Made by a program: the position numbers and the translations under genes. Positions 22,501 to 32,899 of a stretch of 57,737 nucleotides of DNA are shown one piece after another. Origin of the DNA: Tubiluchus corallicola (Eukaryota; Priapulida; Priapulimorpha; Priapulimorphida; Tubiluchidae); contig JAQGDQ010000507.1 of NCBI GenBank assembly GCA_030141605.1, positions 102,121 to 159,857 on the forward strand, written 5' to 3'. Positions within the stretch are counted from its first letter, which is position 1. Each line of letters opens with the position of its first letter. The notes under the pieces were generated by a model. The model was not told the origin of the DNA. It did no database searches and was given only the letters and a program-made list of their open reading frames with translations.

Positions 22501-25500
22501 TCATTGATCACTTTGAAATATTGTTTGTGTTTTCTTTGTTATCTTATATGTTATGACAGGTTGCATTTTGTTATATTTTAGGTTGATTATACGGCTACAG
22601 CTGAAGAATTGGAAGCACATTTTCATGGGTGTGGTTCGGTAAACAGGGTCACAATCTTGTGCGATAAATATACGGGCCATCCCAAAGGGTAAACCACTAA
22701 TTCTTTTCATTCTAGTCTACATAATTGTTTAAGTTAGTGGAATTTCAAGGCAGAAAAAACGTCGCGTTAAAGGAAAGAACAAGTCATTCAGTATGTTGGG
22801 TTTATTTTACTGTTGTCACTTAAACTTAGAAAAATATAACGAAGAAATTCGCAAAGAACGGCCTGTGAAGCATAAATTTAAATATTCACTTGAAAATCAT
22901 GACGTAACCGAGAGACCTCGCGACTTTTCGTAAGCGCATCGTGGCTTTCCGTAATCGCGCGCTGCTTAAACTAATTCAAACTTCTGCAACTTACCTAATG
23001 TTCACGCACCAGTGTTGCAAAATTAGCTATCTATGTTTTTAAAAGCTTATTATACTTTTGATGAAGATTGACAATGCGCTGCTTTTCTTTACGACGAATG
23101 ACGTCATTGGAAGAAGAATGGACATTGAAAGTGGGAGCGCCCAAGCATGAAGTGATCGCGACTTTAAAGTGATTTTACTAGTTACACGAGGCGCTTATTG
23201 CAGTTTTATTACTAAATCCTTCTAACATTTTTCGCGAACATTGAAATAAGCCTAACCTCCTAAAAAGCTTGACCTTTCCTTTAATGCATAATAGTGGTTT
23301 GTTATGAATGCCTGAAGAGCTGTAAATGTAGCAGGGTGGAAAAGGCATTCCTCCGTAAGAGTTTGTTAATGTGGCAACAATGTGGTGTTGAGACAACAAG
23401 GTATGTTAATGGAAAATATTGCGCAATTATCTCTGTGGCAAAACGAGTTTTGCTGATGAGATTGTTAAAAAGACTCAAATGAAATAATGGTTGATTTATA
23501 TCCTGGGGCGTTCTGCTAAGATATTAAAAAGAAATAATTTGTTTATCTATTTATCTGTATTTCCATGTTATCATACAAGTCCAGTCGCATTGATGCATTT
23601 CTTTTAGTGATTGCATCATAATTTTGTGACATATTGTCTTTTACTGCAATAGCTGACACTTATCACAAGCTTGTTAATTAGTTATTGCAGTTGATAAGCC
23701 GTGTTTGTTTTTTGCCAACCTGAAAAGTTTGACTATCCATCAAATTATGGAAGAAAAAACATGTCTGATATGTGAACAACTTAGAAAACATGAGATAATA
23801 TTTATTAGTTTTCGCGCTGCTTTTTGTACTTTCTTTATCGGAATATTACCATGTTGCAAGACGATTTCTTGCATTATTCATCTCTGAATATCTAAGTAAG
23901 AACATTTGTGTTTGCATTAGTCTGTATCTTTTCACCCTCCCGTAATTAGCAAATTTTTCCATTTAGACATGCGTATATAGAATTTTCTGACAAAGATTCT
24001 GTACAAACTTCGTTAGCGCTTGACGATTCTTTGTTTAAAGGACGACAAATCAAGGTATGTTGTTCACCTTTCTAGTAAATAGGCATAGAATATAACTTAA
24101 GAATAGACATAGAATATAACTTAAGAATAGACATAGAATATAACTTAAGAATAGGCATAGAATATAACTTAAGAATAGACATAGAATATAACTTAAGAAT
24201 AAACATAGAATATAACTTAAGAATAGGCATAGAATATAACTTAAGAACAGACATAGAATATAACTTAAGAATAGACATAGAATATAACTTAAGAACAGAC
24301 ATAGAATATAACTTAAGAATAAACATAGAATATAACTTAAGAATAGGCATAGAATATAACTTAAGAACAGACATAGAATATAACTTAAGAATAGACATAG
24401 AATATAACTTAAGAATAGACATAGAATATAACTTAAGAATAAACATAGAATATAACTTAAGAATAGACATAGAATATAACTTAAGAATAAACATAGAATA
24501 TAACTTAAGAAAAGGCATAGAATATAACTTAAGAATAGACATAGAATATAACTTAAGAATAGACATAGAATATAACTTAAGAATAGACATAGAATATAAC
24601 TTAAGAATAGGCATAGAATATAACTTAAGAATAGACATAGAATATAACTTAAGAATAGACATAGAATATAACTTAAGAATAGACATAGAATATAACTTAA
24701 GAATAGACATAGAATATAACTCAAGAATAGACATAGAATATAACTTAAGAATAGACATAGAATATAACTTAAGAATAGACATAGAATATAACTTAAGAAT
24801 AGGCATAGAATATAACTTAAGAATAGACATAGAATATAACTTAAGAATAGACATAGAATATAACTTAAGAATAGACATAGAATATAACTTAAGAATAAAC
24901 ATAGAATATAACTTAAGAATAGACATAGAATATAACTTAAGAATAAACATAGAATATAACTTAAGAATAGGCATAGAATATAACTTAAGAATAGACATAG
25001 AATATAACTTAAGAATAGACATAGAATATAACTTAAGAATAGACATAGAATATAACAAGAATATAACTTAAGAATAGACATAGAATATAACTCAAGAATA
25101 GACATAGAATATAACTTAAGAATAGACATAGAATATAACTTAAGAATAGACATAGAATATAACTTAAGAATAGACATAGAATATAACTTAAGAATAGGCA
25201 TAGAATATAACTTAAGAATAGACATAGAATATAACTTAAGAATAGACATAGAATATAACTTAAGAATAGACATAGAATATAACTTAAGAATAGACATAGA
25301 ATATAACTTAAGAATAGACATAGAATATAACTTAAGAATAGACATAGAATATAACTTAAGAATAGACATAGAATATAACTTAAGAATAGACATAGAATAT
25401 AACTTAAGAATAGACATAGAATATAACTTAAGAATAGGCATAGAATATAACTTAAGAATAGACATAGAATATAACTTAAGAATAGACATAGAATATAACT

Positions 25501-28500
25501 TAAGAATAGACATAGAATATAACTTAAGAATAGACATAGAATATAACTTAAGAATAGGCATAGAATATAACTTAAGAATAGACATAGAATATAACTTAAG
25601 AATAGACATAGAATATAACTTAAGAATAGACATAGAATATAACTTAAGAATAAACATAGAATATAACTTAAGAATAGACATAGAATATAACTTAAGAATA
25701 GACATAGAATATAACTTAAGAAAAGGCATAGAATATAACTTAAGAATAGACATAGAATATAACTTAAGAATAGACATAGAATATAACTTAAGAATAGACA
25801 TAGAATATAACTTAAGAATAGGCATAGAATATAACTTAAGAATAGACATAGAATATAACTTAAGAATAGACATAGAATATAACTTAAGAATAGACATAGA
25901 ATATAACTTAAGAATAGACATAGAATATAACTTAAGAATAGGCATAGAATATAACTTAAGAACAGACATAGAATATAACTTAAGAATAGACATAGAATAT
26001 AACTTAAGAATAGACATAGAATATAACTTAAGAATAAACATAGAATATAACTTAAGAATAGACATAGAATATAACTTAAGAATAAACATAGAATATAACT
26101 TAAGAATAGACATAGAATATAACTTAAGAATAGACATAGAATATAACTTAAGAATAGGCATAGAATATAACTTAAGAATAGACATAGAATATAACTTAAG
26201 AATAGACATAGAATATAACTTAAGAATAGACATAGAATATAACTTAAGAATAGACATAGAATATAACTCAAGAATAGACATAGAATATAACTTAAGAATA
26301 GACATAGAATATAACTTAAGAATAGACATAGAATATAACTTAAGAATAGACATATATAACTTAAGAATTGACATAGAATATAACTTAAGAATAGACATAG
26401 ACTATAACTTAAGAATTGACATAGAATATAACTTAAGAATTGACATAGAATATAACTTAAGAATAGACATAGAATATAACTCAAGAATAGACATAGAATA
26501 TAACTTAAGAATAGGCATAGAATATAACTTAAGAATAGAATATAACTTAAGAATAGACATAGACTATAACTTAAGAATTGACATAGAATATAACTTAAGA
26601 ATTGACATAGAATATAACTTAAGAATAGACATAGAATATAACTTAACAAAGGAAAATTGTATTTTTTTGTTGAATTATAGAAAACAACCACTACACTTTA
26701 TAACATTTGTCTGTCATAGAAGGGTGGAAAATTATTAATTTATTCAAAACAAACTTGGTCGCATGTGACAAATGAGACCTAACCTTAGTAACCTAGGTGT
26801 GGAGCAGGAATTTTGAATTACAAGTTAGTCTCTGGACTATGAGACTACGAACAAATGTTCTCTTTAATCAAGACAAGTTTTAATTCACTTTAATTCAACT
26901 ATTTTGTCAGTCACTTCCATATAGTTCATTAGCATTAGAATAATCACCATTTAATAAAGTTCAACTGCACCGGCTACAAAAAAATTTGTTTTGTTTCTGT
27001 TTTACCTCATGAGCTCAAAAGTTATCAGTAGGGCGGGAGGAAATTTTCTGTTAAGCTTTGTGAATGTTTATAGCTGAGTTGTGGAATATTTAAAATTAAT
27101 TGAAATCAAAGTTTATTTATTTTCCACTGGTTAGCAATAATGTTCTAAACTTTTTCAATGCACATTTTTTTCACATTTTGTTTTTTAATTATTGGTTTTG
27201 ATTTACTAAATTATCATATAATTATCGATTATTGTATAGTCTCTTTTTTGTACCACATGAACGTATGTTATGATAATTGTGGCATAAGCGGCAACACAAC
27301 TCGGAAAAACAAATTATAAAATTCCTGGCAGGTGGTGCGATAAAAATATTACCCGGGGCGATTAGACGGAAGCAGAAGTATTTTTATTGCCGACCTAGTA
27401 ATTAAAAGCGTATTTTAACACAGCAAAACACGACAGTTCCTTTCATAAGGTGTTTACTGCAGTCTTTATTTTCTAAAGAAGCAGAAAAAACAAAAAATAC
27501 ATAAAATTTGCAGTAATGTAATTTTGAAAAAAACTACAGAAATTTGAACAAAAAAAATTACACCGAAAATTTCTGTCTAATTGATAAACTTAGATTTACA
27601 AAATTCACTTACTTCATTTGGCTAGAGAGAGCACACTGTTTATGGTTTATAAAGCATGACATTAAATTTCTCACATAAAAAATTGCATTATCCACCAATT
27701 ACAAGTAAGTCTCTGCAATAACCAGTTGAGTCTGCCAGCAATTGCCCACTTGTCTCCTTTTAGTTTTCGGCTCCCTCCTGCGGGAAAAATAAAAAACGAA
27801 TTATATGGGTAATTGGGTAATATGCCCATAACAGCGTAGAATAAACTTAAAAGAGCTTATGGTTTAGTAATTAATTGGAATGTATTTTTTAAGTTCTTTG
27901 CATATTCACAGTCGAGTTACTTAATTAATAAAACTAATTAATGGGTAAATTCAGTAAACTGTATGAAGGCTATACAGGTGTACAATAATGTCATACTTTA
28001 CATAAGCATGTACTGTGATAGGTCTTACCAAAGAGAACCAATCGACCTGGATTGAGCACAACTAACCGGTTTCCACGTACACGTGGAGGATATCGCGGTG
28101 GATATCGTGGTCGTTCCTACTATGGTTATAATCCGAGGTTTAGTGGCCGATCTCGGTACATTAGCGGGTAAGCTCTCTTGCTGTCACACATTGTTGAATT
28201 ATTGGTCAGATTTTTGACTACGGACTTTCTAGTAGTGCTACATAATACTCAACAAGCAACTTGGCAGATTAATACTCAACAAGCAACTTGGCAGATTAAT
28301 ACTCAACAAGCAACTTGGCAGATTAACACTCAACAAGCTACTTGGCAGATTAATACTCAACAAGCTACTTGGCAGATTAATACTCAACAAGCAACTTGGC
28401 AGGTTAATACTCAACAAGCAACTTGGCAGATTAATACTCAACAAGCACTTTGGCAGATTAATACTCAGCAAGCAACTTGGCAGATTAATACTCAACAAGC

Positions 28501-31500
28501 ACTTTGGCAGATTAATACTCAGCAAGCAACTTGGCAGATTAATACTCAACAGGCACTTTGGCAGATTAATACTCAGCAAGCAACTTACCAGATTAATACT
28601 CAGCAAGCAACTTGGCAGATTAATACTCAACAAGCTACTTGGCAGATTAATACTCAGCAAGCAACTTGGCAGATTAGTGCTCAACAAGCACTTTGGCAGA
28701 TTAATGCTCAGCAAGCAATTTACCAGATTAATACTCAACAAGCAACTTGGCAGATTAATACTCAGTAAGCAACTTGGCAGGTTAATACTCAACAAGCACT
28801 TTGGCAGATTAATACTCAGCAAGCAACTTGGCAGATTAATACTCAACAAGCACTTTGGCAGACTAATACTCAGCAAGCAACTTGGCAGATTAATACTCAA
28901 CAGGCACTTTGGCAGATTAATACTCAGCAAGCAACTTACCAGATTAATACTCAGCAAGCAACTTGGCAGATTAATACTCAACAAGCTACTTGGCAGATTA
29001 ATACTCAGCAAGCAACTTGGCAGATTAGTGCTCAACAAGCACTTTGGCAGATTAATGCTCAGCAAGCAATTTACCAGATTAATACTCAACAAGCAACTTG
29101 GCAGATTAATACTCAGTAAGCAACTTGGCAGGTTAATACTCAACAAGCAACTCAAAACCCAACACACAACCCAACAACTTGGCAGATTAATACTCAGCAA
29201 GCAACTTGGCAGATTAATACCCAACAGCACTTTGGCAGATTAATACTCAGCAAGCAACTTGGCAGATTAATACCCAACAAGCACGTTGGCAGATTAATAC
29301 TCAACAAGCAACTTGGCAGATTAATACTCAGCAAGCAGCTTGGCAGATTAATACTCAACAAGCAACTTGGCAGATTAATACTCAACAAGCTACTTGGCAG
29401 ATTAATACTTAACAAGCAACTTGGCAGATTAATACTCAACAAGCAACTTGGCAGATTAATACTTAACAAGCAACTTGGCAGATTAATACTCAACAAGCAA
29501 CTTGGCAGATTAATACTCAACAAGCAGCTTGGCAGATTAATACTCAACAAGCAACTTGGCAGATTAATACTCAGCAAGCAGCTTGGCAGATTAATACTTA
29601 ACAAGCAACTTGGCAGATTAATACTCAACAAGCAACTTGGCAGATTAATACTTAACAAGCAACTTGGCAGATTAATACTCAGCAAGCAACTTGGCAGATT
29701 AATACTTAACAAGCAACTTGGCAGATTAATACTCAACAAGCAACTTGGCAGATTAATACTCAACAAGCAACTTGGCAGATTAATACCCAACAGCACTTTG
29801 GCAGATTAATACCCAACAGCACTTTGGCAGATTAATACTCAACAAGCAATACTAGTACATTTGACTACATACTTCCTAGTACATTTGACTAAAGACTTCC
29901 TAGTACATTTGACTACATACTTCCTAGTACATTTGACTACAGACTTTCTAGTACATTTGACTACAGACTTCCTAGTACATTTGACTACAGACTTCCTAGT
30001 ACATTTGACTACAGACTTTCTAGTACATTTGACTACAGACTTCCTAGTACATTTGACTACAGACTTTCTAGTACATTTGACTACAGACTTTCTAGTACAT
30101 TTGACTACAGACTTCCTAGTACATTTGACTACAGTCTTTCTAGTACATTTGACTACAGACTTCCTAGTACATTTGACTACAGACTTTCTAGTACATTTGA
30201 CTACAGACTTTCTAGTACATTTGACTAAAGACTTCCTAGTACATTTGACTACAGACTTCGTAGTACATTTGACTACAGACTTTCTAGTACATTTGACTAC
30301 ATACTTCCTAGTACATTTGACTACAGACTTTCTAGTACATTTGACTACAGACTTCCTAGTACATTTGACTACAGACTTTCTAGTACATTTGACTACAGAC
30401 TTTCTAGTACATTTGACTACAGACTTTCTAGTACATTTGACTACAGACTTTCTAGTACATTTGACTACAGACTTTCTAGTACATTTGACTACAGACTTTC
30501 TAGTACATTTGACTACAGACTTTCTAGTACATTTGACTACATACTTTCTAGTACATTTGACTACAGACTTCCTAGTACATTTGACTACAGACTTTCTAGT
30601 ACATTTACACAACCAACAACAAAACTTCCTAGTACATTTGACTACAGACTTCCTAGTACATTTGACTACAGACTTTCTAGTACATTTGACTACAGACTTT
30701 CTAGTACATTTGACTACAGACTTCCTAGTACATTTGACTACAGACTTTCTAGTACATTTGACTACAGACTTTCTAGTACATTTGACTACAGACTTTCTAG
30801 TACATTTGACTACAGACTTTCTAGTACATTTGACTACAGACTTCCTAGTACATTTGACTACAGACTTTCTAGTACATTTGACTACAGACTTCCTAGTACA
30901 TTTGACTACAGACTTTCTAGTACATTTGACTACAGACTTCCTAGTACATTTGACTACAGACTTTCTAGTACATTTGACTACAGACTTTCTAGTACATTTG
31001 ACTACAGACTTTCTAGTACATTTGACTACAGACTTTCTAGTACATTTGACTACAGACTTTCTAGTACATTTGACTACAGACTTTCTAGTACATTTGACTA
31101 CAGACTTCGTAGTACATTAGACTACAGACATTCTAGTACATTTGACTACAGACTTTCTAGTACATTTGACTACAGATTTCCTAGTACATTTGACTACAGA
31201 CGTTCTAGTACATTTGACTACAGACTTCCTAGTACATTTGACTACAGACTTTAACAACAAAACTTCCTAGTACATTTGACTACAGACTTCCTAGTACATT
31301 TGACTACAGACTTCCTAGTACATTTGACTACAGACTTTCTAGTACATTTGACTACAGACTTTCTAGTACATTTGACTACAGACTTCCTAGTACATTTGAC
31401 TACAGACGTTCTAGTACATTTGACTACAGACTTTCTAGTACATTTGACTACAGACGTTCTAGTACATTTGACTACAGACTTCCTAGTACATTTGACTACA

Positions 31501-32528
31501 GACTTTCTAGTACATTTGACTACATACTTCCTAGTACATTTGACTACAGACTTTCTAGTACATTTGACTACAGACTTCTAGTACATTTGACTACAGTTTC
31601 TAGTACATTTGACTACAGACTTCCTAGTACATTTGACTACAGACTTTCTAGTACATTTGACTACAGACTTTCTAGTACATTTGACTACAGACTTCCTAGT
31701 ACATTTGACTACAGACTTTCTAGTACATTTGACTACAGACTTTCTAGTACATTTGACTACAGACTTCCTAGTACATTTGACTACAGACTTTCTAGTACAT
31801 TTGACTACAGACTTTCTAGTACATTTGACTACAGACTTTCTAGTACATTTGACTACAGACTTTCTAGTACATTTGACTACAGACTTTCTAGTACATTTGA
31901 CTACAGACTTTCTAGTACATTTGACTACAGACTTTCTAGTACATTTGACTACAGACTTTCTAGTACATTTGACTACAGACTTTCTAGTACATTTGACTAC
32001 AGACTTTCTAGTACATTTGACTACAGACTTCCTAGTACATTTGACTACAGACTTTCTAGTACATTTGACTACAGATTTCCTAGTACATTTGACTACAGAC
32101 GTCCTAGTACATTTGACTACATACTTCCTAGTACATTTGACTACATACTTCCTAGTACATTTGACTACAGACTTCCTAGTACATTTGACTACAGACTTCC
32201 TAGTACATTTGACTACAGACTTCCTAGTACATTTGACTACAGATTTTCTAGTAAATTTGTAACTTGAATTGTGCTTGAACAAAAACTCAAAGTAAATAGC
32301 ATTCATTCTAAATATTCGTTACAGTCCAAATGCTTGGTGTTTAGGGCAAACTTGGGTAAATAGACATTTCTCCAGGAGAAAATAACTTTGACTAGCAGCT
32401 CATTTTTTGCAGGGGGTGATTTTCTTCCAGTTCTTTCTAAGCCATTATGGAGCTGGCTGCTTTGACTAAGAAATCTTTCTTTCTTTTTTTTCAGTCGTCC
32501 ACGTCGTCCATGGTTCTCGCCATATTGA
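16424..32528 (+). CDS. PABPN1: Nuclear poly(A)-binding protein 1, complete in seven exons
   Basis: Exons: 16424-16597, 18978-19089, 20388-20467, 22582-22688, 23967-24054, 28022-28167, 32495-32528. The 741 bases encode 246 residues plus stop, in frame throughout. PABPN1 coats growing nuclear poly(A) tails, stimulates poly(A) polymerase and sets tail length. Residues 1-58 are acidic with no alanine tract. Residues about 59-95 form the coiled-coil helix ([20 protein letters not shown]) that activates poly(A) polymerase in mammals. Residues about 117-190 are one RRM with RNP2 SIYVGNVDY and RNP1 GHAYIEF. The tail is arginine/glycine/tyrosine-rich ([16 protein letters not shown]) and ends WFSPY, as in human WYSPY. 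Human RNP1 has phenylalanine where this protein has histidine. Introns 5 and 6 carry three giant minisatellites. Reading through the exon 6 donor meets a stop codon immediately. Confidence 0.96.
17323..18034 (+). repeat. Dispersed repeat family R1, copy 2 (in PABPN1 intron 1)
   Basis: It matches 12095-12714 in the same orientation. It differs mainly by an extra segment of about 85-90 bp at about 17690-17775, between GTTCTA and TTTAGGACAT. The 3' palindrome is perfect here (CGCAAAATGTTTTGCG). A TA-rich run at about 17299-17310 lies just to the left. Confidence 0.85.
18042..18235 (+). repeat. Local duplication, copy 1 (about 200 bp)
   Basis: It matches 19339-19543 in direct orientation, sharing CACTAAGCTCATAAATCTAA and TAGGCTTCCTTCTGGCAAAG. 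The two copies sit on either side of PABPN1 exon 2. Confidence 0.85.
18600..18789 (+). mobile_element. Non-LTR retrotransposon ORF2 C-terminal remnant
   Basis: The frame ending at 18789 contains [20 protein letters not shown] and [11 protein letters not shown]. This resembles the conserved C-terminal end of LINE reverse-transcriptase polyproteins, which usually read PRT..LWNSLP...FP..YNL..FK..VN. Only this short piece is recognisable, and it lies in PABPN1 intron 1. Confidence 0.5.
18978..19089 (+). CDS. PABPN1: PABPN1 exon 2 (coiled coil)
   Basis: It runs from [20 protein letters not shown] to [12 protein letters not shown], almost identical to the human helix that contacts poly(A) polymerase. 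The acceptor is weak (TTTTATGCATAAAG), without the usual long pyrimidine run; the donor is GTGAGT. Confidence 0.95.
19250..19610 (+). repeat. Local duplication, copy 2, with flanking 60-bp direct repeat
   Basis: 19339-19543 is the second copy of 18042-18235. It is bracketed by two copies of a 60-bp sequence containing TTTTTTTGTACGTTCGT and ACTTGACGCAGTCG, at about 19256 and 19551. The stretch looks like a tandem duplication of about 295 bp. Confidence 0.8.
19640..20090 (-). repeat. Dispersed repeat family R2, copy A (inverted)
   Basis: It is the reverse complement of parts of 21440-22250. Shared pieces include GCCGCTTATACTATAATTAT, GAGGCTATATAATAATCGAT and GAGCTCATGAATAAAACAG. It lies in PABPN1 intron 2, before exon 3. 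No coding capacity is seen. Confidence 0.75.
20388..20467 (+). CDS. PABPN1: PABPN1 exon 3 (linker and RNP2)
   Basis: An 80-bp exon from a variable [11 protein letters not shown] linker into [15 protein letters not shown], the first RRM strand. Its length is not a multiple of three, so skipping it would destroy the frame. Inverted copies of a dispersed repeat lie on either side, near 19700-20090 and 21440-22250. Confidence 0.95.
20615..21108. repeat. Tandem duplication of about 240 bp rich in (CA)n
   Basis: Two divergent copies each run from a CACACGCG-type stretch, through AATAAGCA and AAGAATGCAGAAC, to a segment containing GGAATGCA, GATGCTGATTGG and GTTACTTGTT. The second copy starts near 20877. 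Confidence 0.8.
21440..22445 (+). repeat. Dispersed repeat family R2, copy B
   Basis: It shares long stretches in the same orientation with 26975-27400. These include TTACCTCATGAG, TTATCGATTATTGTATAGTC, TAAGCGGCAACA and GCGATTAGAC.GAAGCAGAAG. It is inverted relative to 19640-20090. It lies in PABPN1 intron 3, after exon 3. Confidence 0.78.
22582..22688 (+). CDS. PABPN1: PABPN1 exon 4 (RRM core)
   Basis: [20 protein letters not shown] and [15 protein letters not shown] are nearly identical to vertebrate PABPN1. The exon ends in phase 2 at GG|GTAAAC. Confidence 0.95.
22689..23966 (+). other. PABPN1 intron 4
   Basis: It is 1,278 bp with a GTAAAC donor and a CCATTTAG acceptor. No repeat family or coding segment was recognised. 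Confidence 0.6.
23967..24054 (+). CDS. PABPN1: PABPN1 exon 5 (RNP1)
   Basis: It encodes [20 protein letters not shown] and SLFKGRQIK, the last RRM strands. The RNP1 position normally filled by Phe or Tyr is His. The GTATGT donor is followed after 23 bp by minisatellite 2. Confidence 0.95.
24078..26646. repeat. Minisatellite 2: about 107 copies of a 24-bp unit
   Basis: The unit contains GACATAGAATATAACTTAAG plus AATA. The array is about 2.57 kb in PABPN1 intron 5, starting 23 bp after the exon 5 donor. Copies vary at a few positions (GGC, AAAC and AACAGAC for the GAC part), and the variants recur in blocks. Shortened units occur near 25055, 26353 and 26535. The 3' end repeats the order seen just before it. 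Because 24 is a multiple of three, long open frames run through it; they are by-products of the repeat. Confidence 0.98.
26975..27400 (+). repeat. Dispersed repeat family R2, copy C
   Basis: It is a shorter direct copy of family R2 in PABPN1 intron 5, directly comparable with 21440-22445. It carries ATAATTATCGATTATTGTAT, GGCATAAGCGGCAACA and GGCGATTAGACGGAAGCAG. Confidence 0.78.
28022..28167 (+). CDS. PABPN1: PABPN1 exon 6 (RG-rich tail)
   Basis: It runs from [19 protein letters not shown] through the [16 protein letters not shown] repeat to SRYISG. Such Arg-rich tails are methylated and mediate self-association and nuclear import in the family. It ends in phase 2. If the intron is retained, GGG TAA gives a stop at once, removing only the last ten residues or so. 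Confidence 0.94.
28213..28237 (+). repeat. Single divergent unit of minisatellite 4
   Basis: TTGACTACGGACTTTCTAGT matches the minisatellite 4 unit with one change. It lies 1.6 kb upstream of that array, just before minisatellite 3, which therefore appears nested between this copy and the main array. Confidence 0.8.
28242..29850. repeat. Minisatellite 3: about 59 copies of a 27-bp unit
   Basis: The unit contains CAACTTGGCAGATTAATACT plus CAACAAG. It lies in PABPN1 intron 6, 75 bp after the exon 6 donor. Variant copies (CACTTTGG, CAATTTACC, GGTTAAT, ATTAGTGC) recur in the same order 351 bp (13 units) apart, at 28671 and 29022. This is evidence of block duplication. An AAC-rich interruption sits near 29150. 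Confidence 0.98.
29852..32260. repeat. Minisatellite 4: about 100 copies of a 24-bp unit
   Basis: The unit contains GTACATTTGACTACAGACTT plus TCTA. It directly abuts minisatellite 3 and ends about 234 bp before the PABPN1 exon 7 acceptor. Copies alternate mainly between CTTTCTAG and CTTCCTAG. Two similar AAC-rich interruptions (CAACAACAAAACTTCC type) lie near 30606 and 31250. In the PABPN1 sense each unit offers an acceptor-like pyrimidine-AG (CTTTCTAG). Confidence 0.98.
32495..32528 (+). CDS. PABPN1: PABPN1 exon 7 (last residues and stop)
   Basis: A strong pyrimidine tract and TTTTCAG precede codons for [10 protein letters not shown] and a TGA at 32526-32528. The ending matches the conserved W-Y/F-SPY terminus of the family. 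Confidence 0.93.
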
Positions 32529-32893
32529 TGGTGCATTTTGGTATGTGCTGATGCATGCTTGTAAAACATTCATTACTTCTATGTGTTCCAAAGCGATTTT
32601 ACTGTTTTTTCCGAATCCATTTTTATCAAGCTGTTATCAGTGAATAGACATGTAGAGTTTCTTTATTACTGACTTCATAAGTGTGCAAAAATTGATAAAT
32701 ATTGTTTGTTTCTTGTACATCGCCTACTTGGCTCCTTGAAAAAAATATTGTTTCTCGTATGTGTTCAGCTATGCCTACAAACTTTGTAAGCGTTTCATGC
32801 GTTATTTACATTGAATTGTGTAAGCACAAGTGTGTTGACATAGATGTTGAGAGATAAGGTTGAATTAATGCAAGCTCGGAATTCTTCGACTTG

Positions 32894-32899
32894 AATAAA
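32894..32899 (+). terminator. Candidate PABPN1 polyadenylation signal
   Basis: AATAAA lies 366 bp after the PABPN1 stop, followed by a T- and TG-containing stretch. Further AATAAA words occur downstream (near 33731, 36874 and 37047), so alternative 3' ends are possible. Confidence 0.45.

Noticed and set aside
24050-26691. Open frames of 782 and 552 codons on the minus strand
   Set aside because: They are pure translations of the 24-bp repeat (MSILKLYS- or ILCLFLSY-type octapeptides), antisense to PABPN1 and inside its intron 5, with no non-repetitive domain.
28178-32306. Open frames of 188-419 codons on both strands in PABPN1 intron 6
   Set aside because: They consist only of repeat-unit peptides from minisatellites 3 and 4; several frames and both strands are open at once because the unit lengths are multiples of three.
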